Assembly (NCBI RefSeq): GCF_003116015.1
Contig: NZ_LGQZ01000011.1
Span: forward strand, 1-64,000
DNA from: Azospirillum sp. TSO22-1
GTDB taxonomy: Bacteria; Pseudomonadota; Alphaproteobacteria; Azospirillales; Azospirillaceae
Length of the DNA stretch: 64,000 bases
Direction: 5' to 3'
Both the position numbers and the translations under genes were made by a program. The notes beneath the pieces were generated by a model. The model made no database searches and was not told the origin of the DNA. It saw only the letters and a program-made list of their open reading frames with translations. Below are positions 44,841 to 54,107 of the stretch, piece after piece. Within the stretch, counting starts at the first letter, position 1. The number at the start of each line of letters is the position of its first letter.

Positions 44841-45027
44841 GATGTCACCTCGTGAGTGCTCCCCGGCGGGGAAGGGCGCGGCGGCGGGCATCGCTGTGCG
44901 GGCGCGCGCTCTTCCGGGCGGGATCCGTGTCGGCCGGCAGGGTCGAAGGCACGGCGTCGTCATGCGCGTGGCGGTCGAACGGCTGCCGGGAAGTGGCTGA
45001 TGCTACCGCCGTGCCTCGGCGTGATAC

Positions 45028-45046
45028 ATGCGACGGCGCGTCGCAT
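45028..45046. promoter_or_regulatory. Palindrome upstream of cstA
   Basis: ATGCGAC, a 5-base centre (GGCGC), GTCGCAT, 188 bp upstream of cstA and between it and the infC terminator. AT-rich flanks (CTAGAATATCAA) on one side suggest a promoter with an operator on the minus strand. The regulator is unknown. Confidence 0.45.
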
Positions 45047-45125
45047 ACTAGAATATCAATGTGCGGATCGTCCGGAGGTCGGAGCGATTCCCTCCCCCGG
45101 CGGGGTTGGGGGGAGGGGATTCAAA

Positions 45126-45158
45126 CAAAAAGCCCGCCGTCTCCGGCGGGCTCTTTTT
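45126..45158 (-). terminator. Intrinsic terminator of thrS-infC
   Basis: A GC-rich stem (AGCCCGCCG / CGGCGGGCT with TCTC in the loop) flanked by A and T runs on both sides, so it works on either strand. It lies 22-55 bp past the infC stop. Confidence 0.88.
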
Positions 45159-45179
45159 GAAGCAGGCGGTGAACCGCGG

Positions 45180-45716
45180 TCACTTCGGCGACAGCACCAT
45201 GATCATCTGGCGGCCTTCGAGCTTGGGCATCTGCTCGACCTTCGCCAGTTCGTCCAGGCGGTCGCGCACGCGCATCAGCACGTTCATGCCGATGTCCTGG
45301 TGCGCCATCTCGCGGCCGCGGAAGCGCATGGTCACCTTGACCTTGTCGCCTTCCTCGAGGAAGCGGGTCGCGGCGCGCATTTTCACGTCGTAGTCGTTGT
45401 CATCGATGTTCGGCCGGAGCTTGATCTCCTTGACCTCGATGATCTTCTGCTTCTTGCGCGCCTCGGCGGCCTTCTTCTGCTCCTCGTACTTGAACTTGCC
45501 GTAGTCGAGGACCTTGCAGACGGGCGGCTCGGCCTGCGGGGCCACCTCGACGAGGTCGAGGCCAGCCTCCTCCGCGGCCATCAGAGCGTCGCGCAGCGAA
45601 ACAATGCCGACCATCTCGCCGTCGGCGCCGACGAGACGGACGGAACGCGCCGTGATCTCCCGGTTGATCCGCGGTCCGTCGCGGGTCGGGGCGGCTTCCT
45701 GTGGTAACCTGGCTAT
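45180..45716 (-). CDS. infC: Translation initiation factor IF-3 with non-AUG start
   Basis: A 178-residue factor. The N-terminal part [21 protein letters not shown] and the conserved [30 protein letters not shown] segment are clear, as is the C-terminal domain ([14 protein letters not shown]). No ATG, GTG or TTG in frame lies before the conserved N-terminus. The best fit is an ATA codon at 45714-45716 with a GGAGAGG ribosome site 6-8 bp upstream. Rare AUU/AUC/AUA starts on infC are known to allow IF-3 to repress its own translation. It follows thrS on the same strand. Confidence 0.92.
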   Translation of the reverse strand: MARLPQEAAPTRDGPRINREITARSVRLVGADGEMVGIVSLRDALMAAEEAGLDLVEVAPQAEPPVCKVLDYGKFKYEEQKKAAEARKKQKIIEVKEIKLRPNIDDNDYDVKMRAATRFLEEGDKVKVTMRFRGREMAHQDIGMNVLMRVRDRLDELAKVEQMPKLEGRQMIMVLSPK

Positions 45717-45791
45717 GGAACCCTCTCCATGGTTATGGACCCCGTCCGGCGGGCCCCCGGCTCAGCGGCGGGCCCGGCGAACGGCGGTCAA

Positions 45792-47753
45792 TCAGAATGG
45801 CGAATCGAAGCCACGGTCCCCGGCCGGGGACCGCGCCTCTTCAGTAAGTTTATTGACTGCGGCGTCAAGGGCAAGAACTTCCTGATCCTTACCGCCGAGG
45901 TACCGCATCGCCACCGTCCGCTCCTCCGCCTCGCGGCGGCCGACGACGACGATCACCGGCACCTTCTGAAGGCTGTGCTCACGGACCTTCAGGTTGATCT
46001 TCTCGTTGCGGACGTCAAGCTCGGCCCGGATTCCACGCGCCTTGAGGATCTTGTGGACCTCCGCCGCGTAGCCGTCGGCCTCGTTGGTGATGGTGGTCAC
46101 CACCGCCTGCACCGGGGCCAGCCACAGCGGGAACTTGCCGGCGTAGTGCTCGATCATCATGCCGATGAAGCGCTCCAGCGAGCCGAGGATGGCCCGGTGC
46201 AGCATGATCGGCCGATGTTTCGCACCGTCCTCACCGATATAGTGAATGTCGAGCCGTTCCGGCAGGTTCGGATCGTACTGCAGCGTGCCGCACTGCCAGG
46301 TGCGGCCGATGGCGTCGGTCAGGTGGAACTCCACCTTCGGGCCGTAGAAGGCGCCCTCGCCCGGCAGTTCCTCGAACTCCAGCCCGGCCGAGCGCAGCGC
46401 GCTGCGCAGGCCGTCCTCGGCGCGGTCCCACAGATCGTCGGACCCCGTGCGGACGTCCGGGCGCAGCGCCAGCTTCACGTCGATCTTGTCGAAGCCGAGG
46501 TCCTTGTAGACGCCGAGCTGCAGCTTGAAGTACTCCGCCGCCTCCTCCGGCACCTGGTCCTCGGTGCAGAAGATGTGCGCGTCGTCCTGGGTGAAGGCGC
46601 GCACCCGCATGATGCCGTGCAGGGCGCCCGACGGCTCGTTGCGGTGGCAGGAGCCGAACTCGGCCATGCGGATCGGCAGGTCGCGGTAGGAGCGCAGCGC
46701 GCTCTTGAAGATCTGCGTGTGGCCTGGGCAGTTCATCGGCTTGACGCCGAGCTGCTTCTTGCCCTCGTCCGCCTCCACCTTGAACATGTTGTCGCCGTAC
46801 ATGTCCCAGTGGCCGGACGCCTTGAACAGCGAGCTGTCGATCAGCTGCGGCGTCTTCACCTCGACGTAGCCGGCCTGCTCCAGCCTGGTGCGGATGTAGG
46901 TCTCGATGGTGCGGTACAGCGTCCAGCCCTTCGGGTGCCAGAACACCGAGCCGACCGCCTCCTCCTGCACGTGGAAGAGGTCCATCTCCTTGCCCAGGCG
47001 GCGGTGGTCGCGCTTCTCCGCCTCCTCCAGCATGGTCAGGTAGGCCTTCAGCTCCTTCTCGTCGCGCCACGCCGTGCCGTAGATGCGCTGCAGCATCGGG
47101 TTGCGGCTGTCGCCGCGCCAGTAGGCGCCGGCCACCTTCATCAGCTTGAAGGCGGTGCCGACCTTGCCGGTGGAGGGCGCGTGCGGGCCGCGGCAGAGGT
47201 CGAGCCAGTCGCCCTGGCGGTAGACGCTGATCGCCTGGTCGGCGGGGATCGCCTCGACCAGCTCGGCCTTGAAGTGCTCGCCGTGGGTCTTGAAGTAGGC
47301 GACGGCGTCGTCGCGCGTCCACTCCTCGCGCACGAGGGGGGCGTCGCGCTGGACGATCTCGCGCATCTTCGCTTCGATCTTCGCGAGGTCGTCCGGCGTG
47401 AACGGCTCGTCGCGCGCGAAGTCGTAGTAGAAGCCGTTGGCGATCGCCGGGCCGATGGTCACCTGGGTGCCGGGGTACAGCTCCTGCACGGCCTCCGCCA
47501 GCACGTGGGCGGCGTCGTGGCGGATCACCTCCAGCGCGTCGGGGTGGTTGCGGGTGACGATCTCGATCCTGACGTTCGACGTGACGGTGGTGGTGAGGTC
47601 CTTCACGGTGCCGTCGATCTTGACGGCAAGAGCATCCTTGGCCAGACGCTGGCCGATGGAGGCGGCGATCTCCGCCCCCGTGACCGGCCGGTCGAATTCG
47701 CGCACGCTGCCGTCGGGCAGCGTGATGGCAATGCTGGACGTCACCGGATTCAC
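45792..47753 (-). CDS. thrS: Threonyl-tRNA synthetase
   Basis: A 653-residue class II synthetase: an N-terminal TGS domain (about 1-65), the editing domain with [11 protein letters not shown] and later C-H residues, and the catalytic core with [10 protein letters not shown] (motif-linked zinc site) and [12 protein letters not shown] prefer a GTG start at 47753, with GGAAG upstream, over an upstream ATG that adds 37 non-conserved residues. It is first in thrS-infC. Confidence 0.93.
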   Translation of the reverse strand: MNPVTSSIAITLPDGSVREFDRPVTGAEIAASIGQRLAKDALAVKIDGTVKDLTTTVTSNVRIEIVTRNHPDALEVIRHDAAHVLAEAVQELYPGTQVTIGPAIANGFYYDFARDEPFTPDDLAKIEAKMREIVQRDAPLVREEWTRDDAVAYFKTHGEHFKAELVEAIPADQAISVYRQGDWLDLCRGPHAPSTGKVGTAFKLMKVAGAYWRGDSRNPMLQRIYGTAWRDEKELKAYLTMLEEAEKRDHRRLGKEMDLFHVQEEAVGSVFWHPKGWTLYRTIETYIRTRLEQAGYVEVKTPQLIDSSLFKASGHWDMYGDNMFKVEADEGKKQLGVKPMNCPGHTQIFKSALRSYRDLPIRMAEFGSCHRNEPSGALHGIMRVRAFTQDDAHIFCTEDQVPEEAAEYFKLQLGVYKDLGFDKIDVKLALRPDVRTGSDDLWDRAEDGLRSALRSAGLEFEELPGEGAFYGPKVEFHLTDAIGRTWQCGTLQYDPNLPERLDIHYIGEDGAKHRPIMLHRAILGSLERFIGMMIEHYAGKFPLWLAPVQAVVTTITNEADGYAAEVHKILKARGIRAELDVRNEKINLKVREHSLQKVPVIVVVGRREAEERTVAMRYLGGKDQEVLALDAAVNKLTEEARSPAGDRGFDSPF

Positions 47754-47856
47754 CGTTCGCTTCCGTTGTTCATGCGGGTCCGACTCGCGCCGGAACGCGC
47801 GAGACTCTAAAGGCGTCGCGGTGCAAGTCAAGTATGGGGGTTGAAATGAGGGTATT

Positions 47857-47949
47857 GCCCCCACCCTAACCCTCCCCCGCTTCGCAGGGGAGGGAACTCC
47901 GCCGCTCTGCCCCCTCCCCTGCGAAGCGGGGGAGGGTTAGGGTGGGGGC
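47857..47949. repeat. REP-like GC-rich inverted repeat (copy C)
   Basis: Two almost perfect ~39-bp arms (GCCCCCACCCTAACCCTC... and its complement) with a short centre. It is the cleanest copy of the family also found at 19764 and 25445. It lies between thrS and the second chemoreceptor. Confidence 0.88.
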
Positions 47950-47958
47950 AAGCGGCCC

Positions 47959-49647
47959 TTACGCCGCCTTCACCCCATCGAGGAACCCATGCACCAGGTC
48001 GCGCAGCGAATCGGCCTGGGCGGACAGGCCGGACGCCGCGTCCAGCACGTCGCGAGCGGCGCCGTCGGTCTGGCGGGCGGCGGCGTTGACGCCGCCGATG
48101 GTGACGCTCACCCGCTCGGTGCCCTGCGCCGCCTGCTGGATGTTGCGGGCGATCTCGCCGGTGGCGGCGCCCTGCTGCTCGATGGCGGTGGCGATGGTGG
48201 TGGCGATGCCGTCGATGCGGGTGATGACCTCGCCGATCGAGCGGATCGCCGTCGCCGTGTCGGTGGACACCCGCTGGATGCCGGCGATCTGCTGGCCGAT
48301 GTCCTCGGTGGCGCGGGCGGTCTGGGTGGCGAGGTTCTTCACCTCGGTCGCCACCACGGCGAAGCCCTTGCCGTGCTCGCCGGCCCGCGCCGCCTCGATG
48401 GTGGCGTTCAAGGCCAGCAGGTTGGTCTGGCTGGCGATGGAGTTGATCAGTTCCACCACCTCGCCGATCTTCTCGGCGGCGTCGGTCAGGCCGCGCACCT
48501 GCTGGTCGGCGCGCTGCGCCTCGCCGACGGCGTGGCGGGTGATCTCGGTGGAGGTGGCGACCTGCCGGCCGATCTCGCCGATCGACGCCGACAGCTGCTC
48601 GGTGGCGGTGGCGACCGCCTGGACGTTGGCCGAGGTCTGCTCCGACGCGGTCGCCACGTCGGCGGCGCGGCTGGTGGTGTCCTGGGCGGTGGCGGTCATG
48701 CCGTTGGCGGTGCTGCGCATCCGCTCGGCCGAGGTGCGGACGGTGGCCAGCACGCCGGTGACCTCGCGGTCGAAGCGGTCGGTCAGCGCGACGATGGCCT
48801 GGGAGCGGGCCAGCCGCTCCTCCGCCGTGCGCTGCTGTTCCTGCGCCAGGTCGCGGGCCTGCCGCATGGCGTCGCGGAAGACGCACAGCGCGCGCGCCAT
48901 GGCGCCGATCTCGTCGCCGCTGTCGGTGTCGGGCACGGCGGCGTCCAGGCGGCCGGCGGACAGCTCCTGCATGGACGCCGTCATGCGGCGGATCGGGTTG
49001 ACCATCATGCGGATGGCCAGCACGCTGGCCAGCAGGATGGTCAGCGGGATGCCGACCGCCGGCACCGCGATCAGCAGCCGGCTCATGGTGGTCTGGAACG
49101 CTTCCAGCTCGGCGCTGAGGCGGGCGATGGTGGCGTTGTCGGTCTCCGCCTGCTTCTGCAGCAGGACGTTCAGCGCCTGCCGGTTGGCGCGGTTGGCATC
49201 GTTGTCGCCGTAGCTGCGCGCCTCGGGGATGGAGGCTTCGCGGCTGAGGCGGACCAGCTCGGTGCGGAAGGTGATGAACTCGCGCACCTTGGCGGCGATC
49301 TCCTGGTTGTGGGCGCGTTCGGCGGCGGGGGTGATCGCCGACCACTCCTTCATCAGGCGGTCCATGCCGGCCAGGTTCTTGAGCAGGGGCGGGGCGTACT
49401 TCTCCGCCTCCTTGCCGTCGCGCGCCATGTAGATGCCGCGGGAGTCCATCACCACGGCCAGCACCAGGCCGTTCATGCGTTCGCCGTCCATGGCGCGGGC
49501 GGAGGCGTTGGTGATCTCGTCGACGTAGCCGTCGTAGGTGCGCATCGCCTGCACGCCCAGCGTCGCGATGGCCACGGCGATCAACGCCAGCGCGGTCACC
49601 ACCATGCCGAACTTCCGCGAGATCGGAAGATCCTTGAGAAGGCGCAT
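47959..49647 (-). CDS. Methyl-accepting chemotaxis protein
   Basis: A 562-residue transmembrane chemoreceptor. Membrane helices lie at about 13-33 and 190-212, a helical periplasmic sensor between them, a HAMP domain to about 270, then the cytoplasmic domain with signalling tip [18 protein letters not shown] near residue 405-430. Its first half differs from the other receptor at 111-1796 (the sensing part includes [18 protein letters not shown]). ATG 49647. It is flanked by the REP repeat and a long gap to the glycosyltransferase. Confidence 0.93.
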   Translation of the reverse strand: MRLLKDLPISRKFGMVVTALALIAVAIATLGVQAMRTYDGYVDEITNASARAMDGERMNGLVLAVVMDSRGIYMARDGKEAEKYAPPLLKNLAGMDRLMKEWSAITPAAERAHNQEIAAKVREFITFRTELVRLSREASIPEARSYGDNDANRANRQALNVLLQKQAETDNATIARLSAELEAFQTTMSRLLIAVPAVGIPLTILLASVLAIRMMVNPIRRMTASMQELSAGRLDAAVPDTDSGDEIGAMARALCVFRDAMRQARDLAQEQQRTAEERLARSQAIVALTDRFDREVTGVLATVRTSAERMRSTANGMTATAQDTTSRAADVATASEQTSANVQAVATATEQLSASIGEIGRQVATSTEITRHAVGEAQRADQQVRGLTDAAEKIGEVVELINSIASQTNLLALNATIEAARAGEHGKGFAVVATEVKNLATQTARATEDIGQQIAGIQRVSTDTATAIRSIGEVITRIDGIATTIATAIEQQGAATGEIARNIQQAAQGTERVSVTIGGVNAAARQTDGAARDVLDAASGLSAQADSLRDLVHGFLDGVKAA

Positions 49648-49869
49648 GACTCCCCCCTTTATGACCTCTGGCCTAGGCTTCCCGGCTAGGGCCTTTTGTA
49701 TTTATCGTGACTTGGGAATTCTAAAATTCCATGAACGACTATGCGTCATGCCAAATCTTGCCCGCAAGGGGGTGTGACAAAAAGGCTATCGAGGTCTTCA
49801 CCGTCTTTTCACGATGTGGAATTTTGCCGCACCGCGAAGGTTGAATATTGCCGAGTATCGGCAATGGCC

Positions 49870-51087
49870 TTACGCGGCCAGCAGCTCCGCGTACACCGCC
49901 AGGGTGTCGGCGCACATGCGCTGCTTGGTGTAGCGCTCGGCGACGAAGGCCTGGGCGTGGGCGCCGATGGCGGCGCGCTGCCCGGCCGTCATCGACAGTG
50001 CCTCGTCCAACGCCTTGGCCAGCGCGTCGGCGTCGTCCGGCGGCACCACCCAGGCGGTCTCGCCGGGCAGCACGGTCTCCTGCCAGGCGCCGATGGCGGT
50101 GACGATCACCGGCTTGCCCATGGCCTGCGCCTCGACGATGACGCGGCCGAAGGCCTCCGGCTCGCGGGAGGCCGAGACCACGACGGTGGACAGCATGTAG
50201 GCGGCGGCCATGTCGCTGCAGTGGTCGGTGATGTGCACCACGCCGGCCAAGCCGGCGCGGCGCGCGCGCTCCTCCAGCTCCTGCCGGTAGCCGGAGCGCC
50301 CCTGGTCGGAGCCGACCAGCAGGCACACCACGTCCTTGCGGCCCAGCTTGGCCAGCGCGTCGATCATCACGGTCTGGCCCTTCCAGCGGGTCAGCCGGCC
50401 GGGCAGCAGGATGACCGGCCGGTCCTCCGGCAGCCGCCATTGGGTGGCCAGCTGGATCAGGCGGGCGGTGGTGACGCGTTCCGGCGCGAAGATCGCCGGG
50501 TCGTAGCAGCGGTGGACGAGGCGGACGGCCGCCGGGTCGACGTCGTAGTTCTTCAGGACGTGGTCGCGGATGAAGCCGGAGATGGCGATGACCCGCTCGC
50601 CGCGCGCCATCACCGAGTTGTACCAGCGCTTCAGCCCGTTGGAGAAATTGTACGGCGCATGGAAGGTGGTCATGTAGCGCGCGCCGGTGCGCTGCGCCGC
50701 CATCCAGGCGCTCCACGCCGGGGCGCGAGAGCGGGCGTGCACGATGTCCACCCCGAAGTCGCGGATGATCTGTTCCAGCCGCCCGGCGTTCTTGCGGATG
50801 ACCAGGGGGTTCTTGCTCTTCAGCGGCAGCGTGATGTGGGCGACGCCGGCGCGGTCCAGCTCGCGCACCATGGGGCCGCCCTCGGAGGCCACCAGCGGCG
50901 TCGCCCCGGCCTCCGCCAGCGCCAGCGCCACGTCGATGCAGCCGCGCTCGGCCCCGCCGGTCACCAGGTTGGGCAGCACCTGCAGGATCACCGGCGGCCG
51001 GCGGCCGGGCTGGCGGAAGGCCGCTGATCCCCCCGTGGGCGCATTGCCCGTTGCGTCGGCGGTGGTAAGGTGCGGATCCAGAATCAT
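49870..51087 (-). CDS. GT4 family glycosyltransferase
   Basis: A 405-residue GT-B enzyme. Motifs in order: VLPNLVTGGAERGCIDVALAL (N-terminal), a central GRLTRWKGQTVMIDAL, and the GT4 donor-site EPEAFGRVIVEAQAMGKPV (E-x7-E). It probably transfers a sugar for envelope polysaccharide or lipopolysaccharide. ATG 51087 is divergent from the hydrolase gene (29 bp), so both promoters share a short region. Confidence 0.9.
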   Translation of the reverse strand: MILDPHLTTADATGNAPTGGSAAFRQPGRRPPVILQVLPNLVTGGAERGCIDVALALAEAGATPLVASEGGPMVRELDRAGVAHITLPLKSKNPLVIRKNAGRLEQIIRDFGVDIVHARSRAPAWSAWMAAQRTGARYMTTFHAPYNFSNGLKRWYNSVMARGERVIAISGFIRDHVLKNYDVDPAAVRLVHRCYDPAIFAPERVTTARLIQLATQWRLPEDRPVILLPGRLTRWKGQTVMIDALAKLGRKDVVCLLVGSDQGRSGYRQELEERARRAGLAGVVHITDHCSDMAAAYMLSTVVVSASREPEAFGRVIVEAQAMGKPVIVTAIGAWQETVLPGETAWVVPPDDADALAKALDEALSMTAGQRAAIGAHAQAFVAERYTKQRMCADTLAVYAELLAA

Positions 51088-51116
51088 GATGCCCGAAACG
51101 CGAATGTGGTGAAGCC

Positions 51117-51908
51117 ATGAGCGAACGCGCGCACGCCCCGGCGGGCGGGCACAATAGCCTGACCCGCGGCGAGGCCACCATAGCCTATCGTCACACCCCC
51201 TCCTCTCGGCCCGGCGCGTCGCCGGGTGTGATGTTCTGCGGTGGCTTCATGTCCGACATGACCGGCACCAAGGCGGTGGCGCTGGAGGCCTGGGCGGCGA
51301 TGCGCGGCCTCGCTTACACGCGCTTCGATTACCAGGGCCACGGCGTCTCCAGCGGCCGGTTCGATGACGGCACGGTCGGCGTGTGGGCCGAGGACGCGCT
51401 GGCGGTGCTGGACCATGTGACGCAGGGGCCGCAGATCCTTGTCGGCTCCTCGATGGGCGGCTGGATCGCGCTGCTGGCCGCCCTGCGGCGGCCGGAGCGG
51501 GTGGCCGCGCTGGTCGGCGTGGCGCCGGCCCCCGACTTCACCGAGGATCTGATCTGGGATGCGCTGGGCGACGACGTCCGGGCCACGCTGCTGCGCGATG
51601 GCGCGTGGTGCCGCCCGTCGCAGTACTTCGACGATCCCAAGCCGGTGACGCTCAAGCTCATTGAGGACGGGCGGCGGCACCTGTTGCTGCGCGCCCCGAT
51701 CCCGTTCGCCGGCCCGGTGCGGCTGCTGCACGGCATGATGGACGCGGACGTGCCCTGGCAGACCAGCCTGCGCCTCGCCGATGCGCTGGTGGGGACCGAC
51801 GTGCGGGTGACGCTGGTGAAGGACGGCGACCACCGCCTGTCGCGCGACGCGGACATCGCGCTGCTTTGCCACACGGTGGGCGAGGTGGCGGACGAGTTGG
51901 CGCCATAG
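51117..51908 (+). CDS. Alpha/beta-fold hydrolase
   Basis: A 263-residue serine hydrolase. The nucleophile is S112 in GSSMGG (110-115); the oxyanion region is FCGGFMSDMTGTKA near 40-53; a catalytic aspartate in MMDADVPW near residue 205 and histidine in GDHRLS near 240 complete the triad. The class resembles acylglycerol lipases or depolymerases. Substrate unknown. It is divergent from the glycosyltransferase. Confidence 0.88.
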   Translation: MSERAHAPAGGHNSLTRGEATIAYRHTPSSRPGASPGVMFCGGFMSDMTGTKAVALEAWAAMRGLAYTRFDYQGHGVSSGRFDDGTVGVWAEDALAVLDHVTQGPQILVGSSMGGWIALLAALRRPERVAALVGVAPAPDFTEDLIWDALGDDVRATLLRDGAWCRPSQYFDDPKPVTLKLIEDGRRHLLLRAPIPFAGPVRLLHGMMDADVPWQTSLRLADALVGTDVRVTLVKDGDHRLSRDADIALLCHTVGEVADELAP

Positions 51909-51997
51909 GGCGAAGCTATCGCTGCGGTCCGGATTCGCGATTGGACCGCGCGAGCCGCGGCCGGCACTCTCCATCTGCGGCATTGATGGAGGGGGCC

Positions 51998-52210
51998 ATG
52001 GCCAAGACGTTGAGCTTTGCGTGCGTGCACTTCACGGTGGCGTTCACCCTGGGCTACCTGATGACAGGCAGCGTGGCGGTGGGTGGTGCGGTGGCGCTGG
52101 TCGAGCCGCTGTGCAACACGGTGGCCTTCCACCTGCACGAAAAGGCCTGGGCCTGGCTGCGCGAGCGCCGCGCCGGCGTGGCGGCGGAGCCGGCGATGGC
52201 CGCTGCGTAA
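51998..52210 (+). CDS. DUF2061 small membrane protein
   Basis: A 70-residue inner-membrane protein with two hydrophobic segments (about 5-25 and 30-48) and the family pattern FTVAFTLGYLMTGSVAVGGAVALVEP, partly visible. GGAGGGGGCC precedes ATG 51998. Role unknown. It lies 70 bp before the tRNA gene. Confidence 0.85.
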   Translation: MAKTLSFACVHFTVAFTLGYLMTGSVAVGGAVALVEPLCNTVAFHLHEKAWAWLRERRAGVAAEPAMAAA

Positions 52211-52279
52211 GGTGCGTTCGGCACCTCAAAACAGGGGCTTGCGATCCGCCGCGGGGATGGCTATAAACGCGTCCTCCGC

Positions 52280-52370
52280 GGAGGGGTGGCCGAGTGGTCG
52301 AAGGCGCACGCCTGGAAAGTGTGTATACCCCAAAAGGGTATCGAGGGTTCGAATCCCTCTCCCTCCGCCA
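52280..52370 (+). tRNA. tRNA-Ser (GGA)
   Basis: A 91-nt class II tRNA with encoded CCA (52368-52370). The acceptor stem pairs GGAGGGG (52280-52286) with TCCCTCC (52360-52366). The anticodon loop CTGGAAA carries GGA. The long variable arm (TATACCCCAAAAGGGTATC) is typical of serine tRNAs. It is the likely attachment-site gene for the adjacent Tn7-like element. Confidence 0.96.
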
Positions 52371-52397
52371 CGAATTTAGCCCAAGCAACTGGTTTGC

Positions 52398-52480
52398 TGT
52401 CGCTTTCGCCTTTAGGTGAGAATTGCGGCTTATAAGTGAGAGTGCGACGCGCATAAGTGAGACGAAACCGCACTCTCCGG
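52398..52480. mobile_element. Right end of the Tn7-like transposon
   Basis: TGT at 52398-52400, 28 bp past the tRNA CCA, starts a series of TnsB-site-like direct repeats with core (A)TAAGTGAG or TAGGTGAG at 52413, 52432 and 52453, spaced 20-21 bp. An inverted GAGAGTGCG/CGCACTCTC pair (52438-52446 / 52469-52477) overlaps them. The TGT terminus, repeat spacing and place next to tniQ-tnsABC are those of a Tn7 right end. The rest of the 52371-52753 gap shows only a weak inverted repeat near 52555-52590 and no gene. Confidence 0.75.
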
Positions 52481-52753
52481 ATCGGATTTCCCAAAGTCTT
52501 CCAACGAATTGATGGGGTGGTCGGGCGCCTCTGAGGAGTCGCGCGGCCTTCAATCCGTAATTCGTCGTCTCAATCCTGAAATTCGGATTCTTCTCGCCTA
52601 AAGGGATCACCGTCAGGATGGAGTCCTTCGGGACCGAATCACGCGGTGGTGTGCGGCGCGAAGCATGTGGCGACTGTCCGGACGTCTCCGCGACAACGGT
52701 GCCGCCGACCCGGATCATGGGGCCTTCCGGTCCAACGTTCGGGAGCCCTGGGG

Positions 52754-54049
52754 ATGCTGCCAGCCGCCGATGACCTCTGGCCGGGGCGGCCGCCCCTTCT
52801 GGAGGATGAGTCTTTTTCCTCCTGGTTCGCTCGCGTTGCCGCCGCCAACGGTCTGCGGCCTGCCGAATTGTACCGGCTCGTCCAGCCAAGCGGTGGCCTC
52901 CGTCCACGGGACCTCGACCGCTACGGCGACATCCATCTGCTGGGCGCCATGGCCGACAAGACCGGCGTTTCCAGAGAGGCTCTGGAGCAATCCACCTTCC
53001 GCCGCTGGGCCGGATGGGCGTTCGAGCGGGACGATGGCTTGGTCAAGCTGGACTGGCTACCGCCGGCCGGGCGGGAGAAGGCAAAGCGGTGCTTCGGCCA
53101 GCAGGTATGCCCGTCATGCTTGGCAGAAGACACCACTCCCCACCTGCGGCTGGAATGGCGCCTATCCTTCCTAACCGTCTGTCCGATGCACGGGCACCTT
53201 CTGCTCGACCGTTGCCCCGCCTGCAACGAGCCGTTCAGCATTCTGCGCCAAGAACGCCGGGAAGGCGTCTGCTGCTGGTCCTGTGGCGCCGACGTGCGCC
53301 GCTTCACAGGGGATCATCCGCCTGTCGATCCGATTCCGGTGCAGCAGAACCTGCTGGACACGCTGAATCAGGGATGGCGGACGCTGGGCAGCTACGGCCC
53401 CGTCTATTCGTTCGCGGCTTTGGAGATACTGGCGCTGATCGCCCGCCGGATCGCTGGCGGCAAGTATGCCTATGGGCTGAGGGAATGGATCAGCCTGCAC
53501 GAGCCCCGGCTGTCCCTGCCGCCCGAAACCTTACCACGGGTTCATGACTGGGCGTTGCTGACTCCGAGGGCCCGGTGCGTGCTGGTTGCCATGGCGCATC
53601 ACCTGCTCGGCGACTGGCCTCACCGCTTCATAGTTGCGGCGCGGTCTGTCGGGATGGCGAGCTCCTCCGTGTACAATCCGTCTAATGAGTACGTGCCCTT
53701 CGCCTACGCCCATGCCGTCGAGTGGCACCTGAAAGAGCCTCACAAGTTTGGAGCCCGCTACGAAGTAGCCTCTGCCAAGTCTGTTCTGGAGCGGCATGGC
53801 ATCAAGCCGACCTACCGGAACTTGAAAGAACTGGTCGGCACCAAGCTCGCCGCCATGAGCGAAATGGCGGAGCCGGTCGGGCAGGCCACTCCTTGGGGGC
53901 AGGGGCGGTACTGGAAGCTCGACGGTGTCTCGGCCGAGGTGAAGGAGGCCGCGCGTCACGCGGCCCATCGATCGGGCGAAAATGTCGCGGCTTGGCTAGA
54001 TAAAGTATTGCGGAAGGAGTTGAAGCTACCAGATATGCGGTTATCCTAG
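52754..54049 (+). CDS. tniQ: TniQ/TnsD-like target selector
   Basis: A 431-residue DNA-binding protein that selects the target site. The family opening EDESFSSWFARVAAANGL is at residues ~17-34; zinc ligands are C119, C122, C143, H148, C154, C157, C174 and C177. The C-terminus (392-424, VSAEVKEAARHAAHRSG...WLDKVLRKEL) resembles a short ribbon-helix-helix or helical module, unusual for TniQ. GGGAG lies 8 bp before ATG 52754. It is first in the operon, next to the right end, unlike Tn7. It probably recognises the tRNA-Ser gene. Confidence 0.9.
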   Translation: MLPAADDLWPGRPPLLEDESFSSWFARVAAANGLRPAELYRLVQPSGGLRPRDLDRYGDIHLLGAMADKTGVSREALEQSTFRRWAGWAFERDDGLVKLDWLPPAGREKAKRCFGQQVCPSCLAEDTTPHLRLEWRLSFLTVCPMHGHLLLDRCPACNEPFSILRQERREGVCCWSCGADVRRFTGDHPPVDPIPVQQNLLDTLNQGWRTLGSYGPVYSFAALEILALIARRIAGGKYAYGLREWISLHEPRLSLPPETLPRVHDWALLTPRARCVLVAMAHHLLGDWPHRFIVAARSVGMASSSVYNPSNEYVPFAYAHAVEWHLKEPHKFGARYEVASAKSVLERHGIKPTYRNLKELVGTKLAAMSEMAEPVGQATPWGQGRYWKLDGVSAEVKEAARHAAHRSGENVAAWLDKVLRKELKLPDMRLS

Positions 54050-54107
54050 TTTCGCGGGAGGGGTTGCGTATCGGATATTCCACTGGTTGTAGCTGTGGGG
54101 TCGTTCC

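Noticed and set aside
42804-44855. A 683-codon frame opposite cstA
   Set aside because: It is the reverse shadow of a clear transporter gene, full of histidine/glutamine/arginine.
52393-52400. Five-base target duplication TTTGC next to the transposon end
   Set aside because: I could not find the matching copy beside a second end within the window, so no duplication is claimed.
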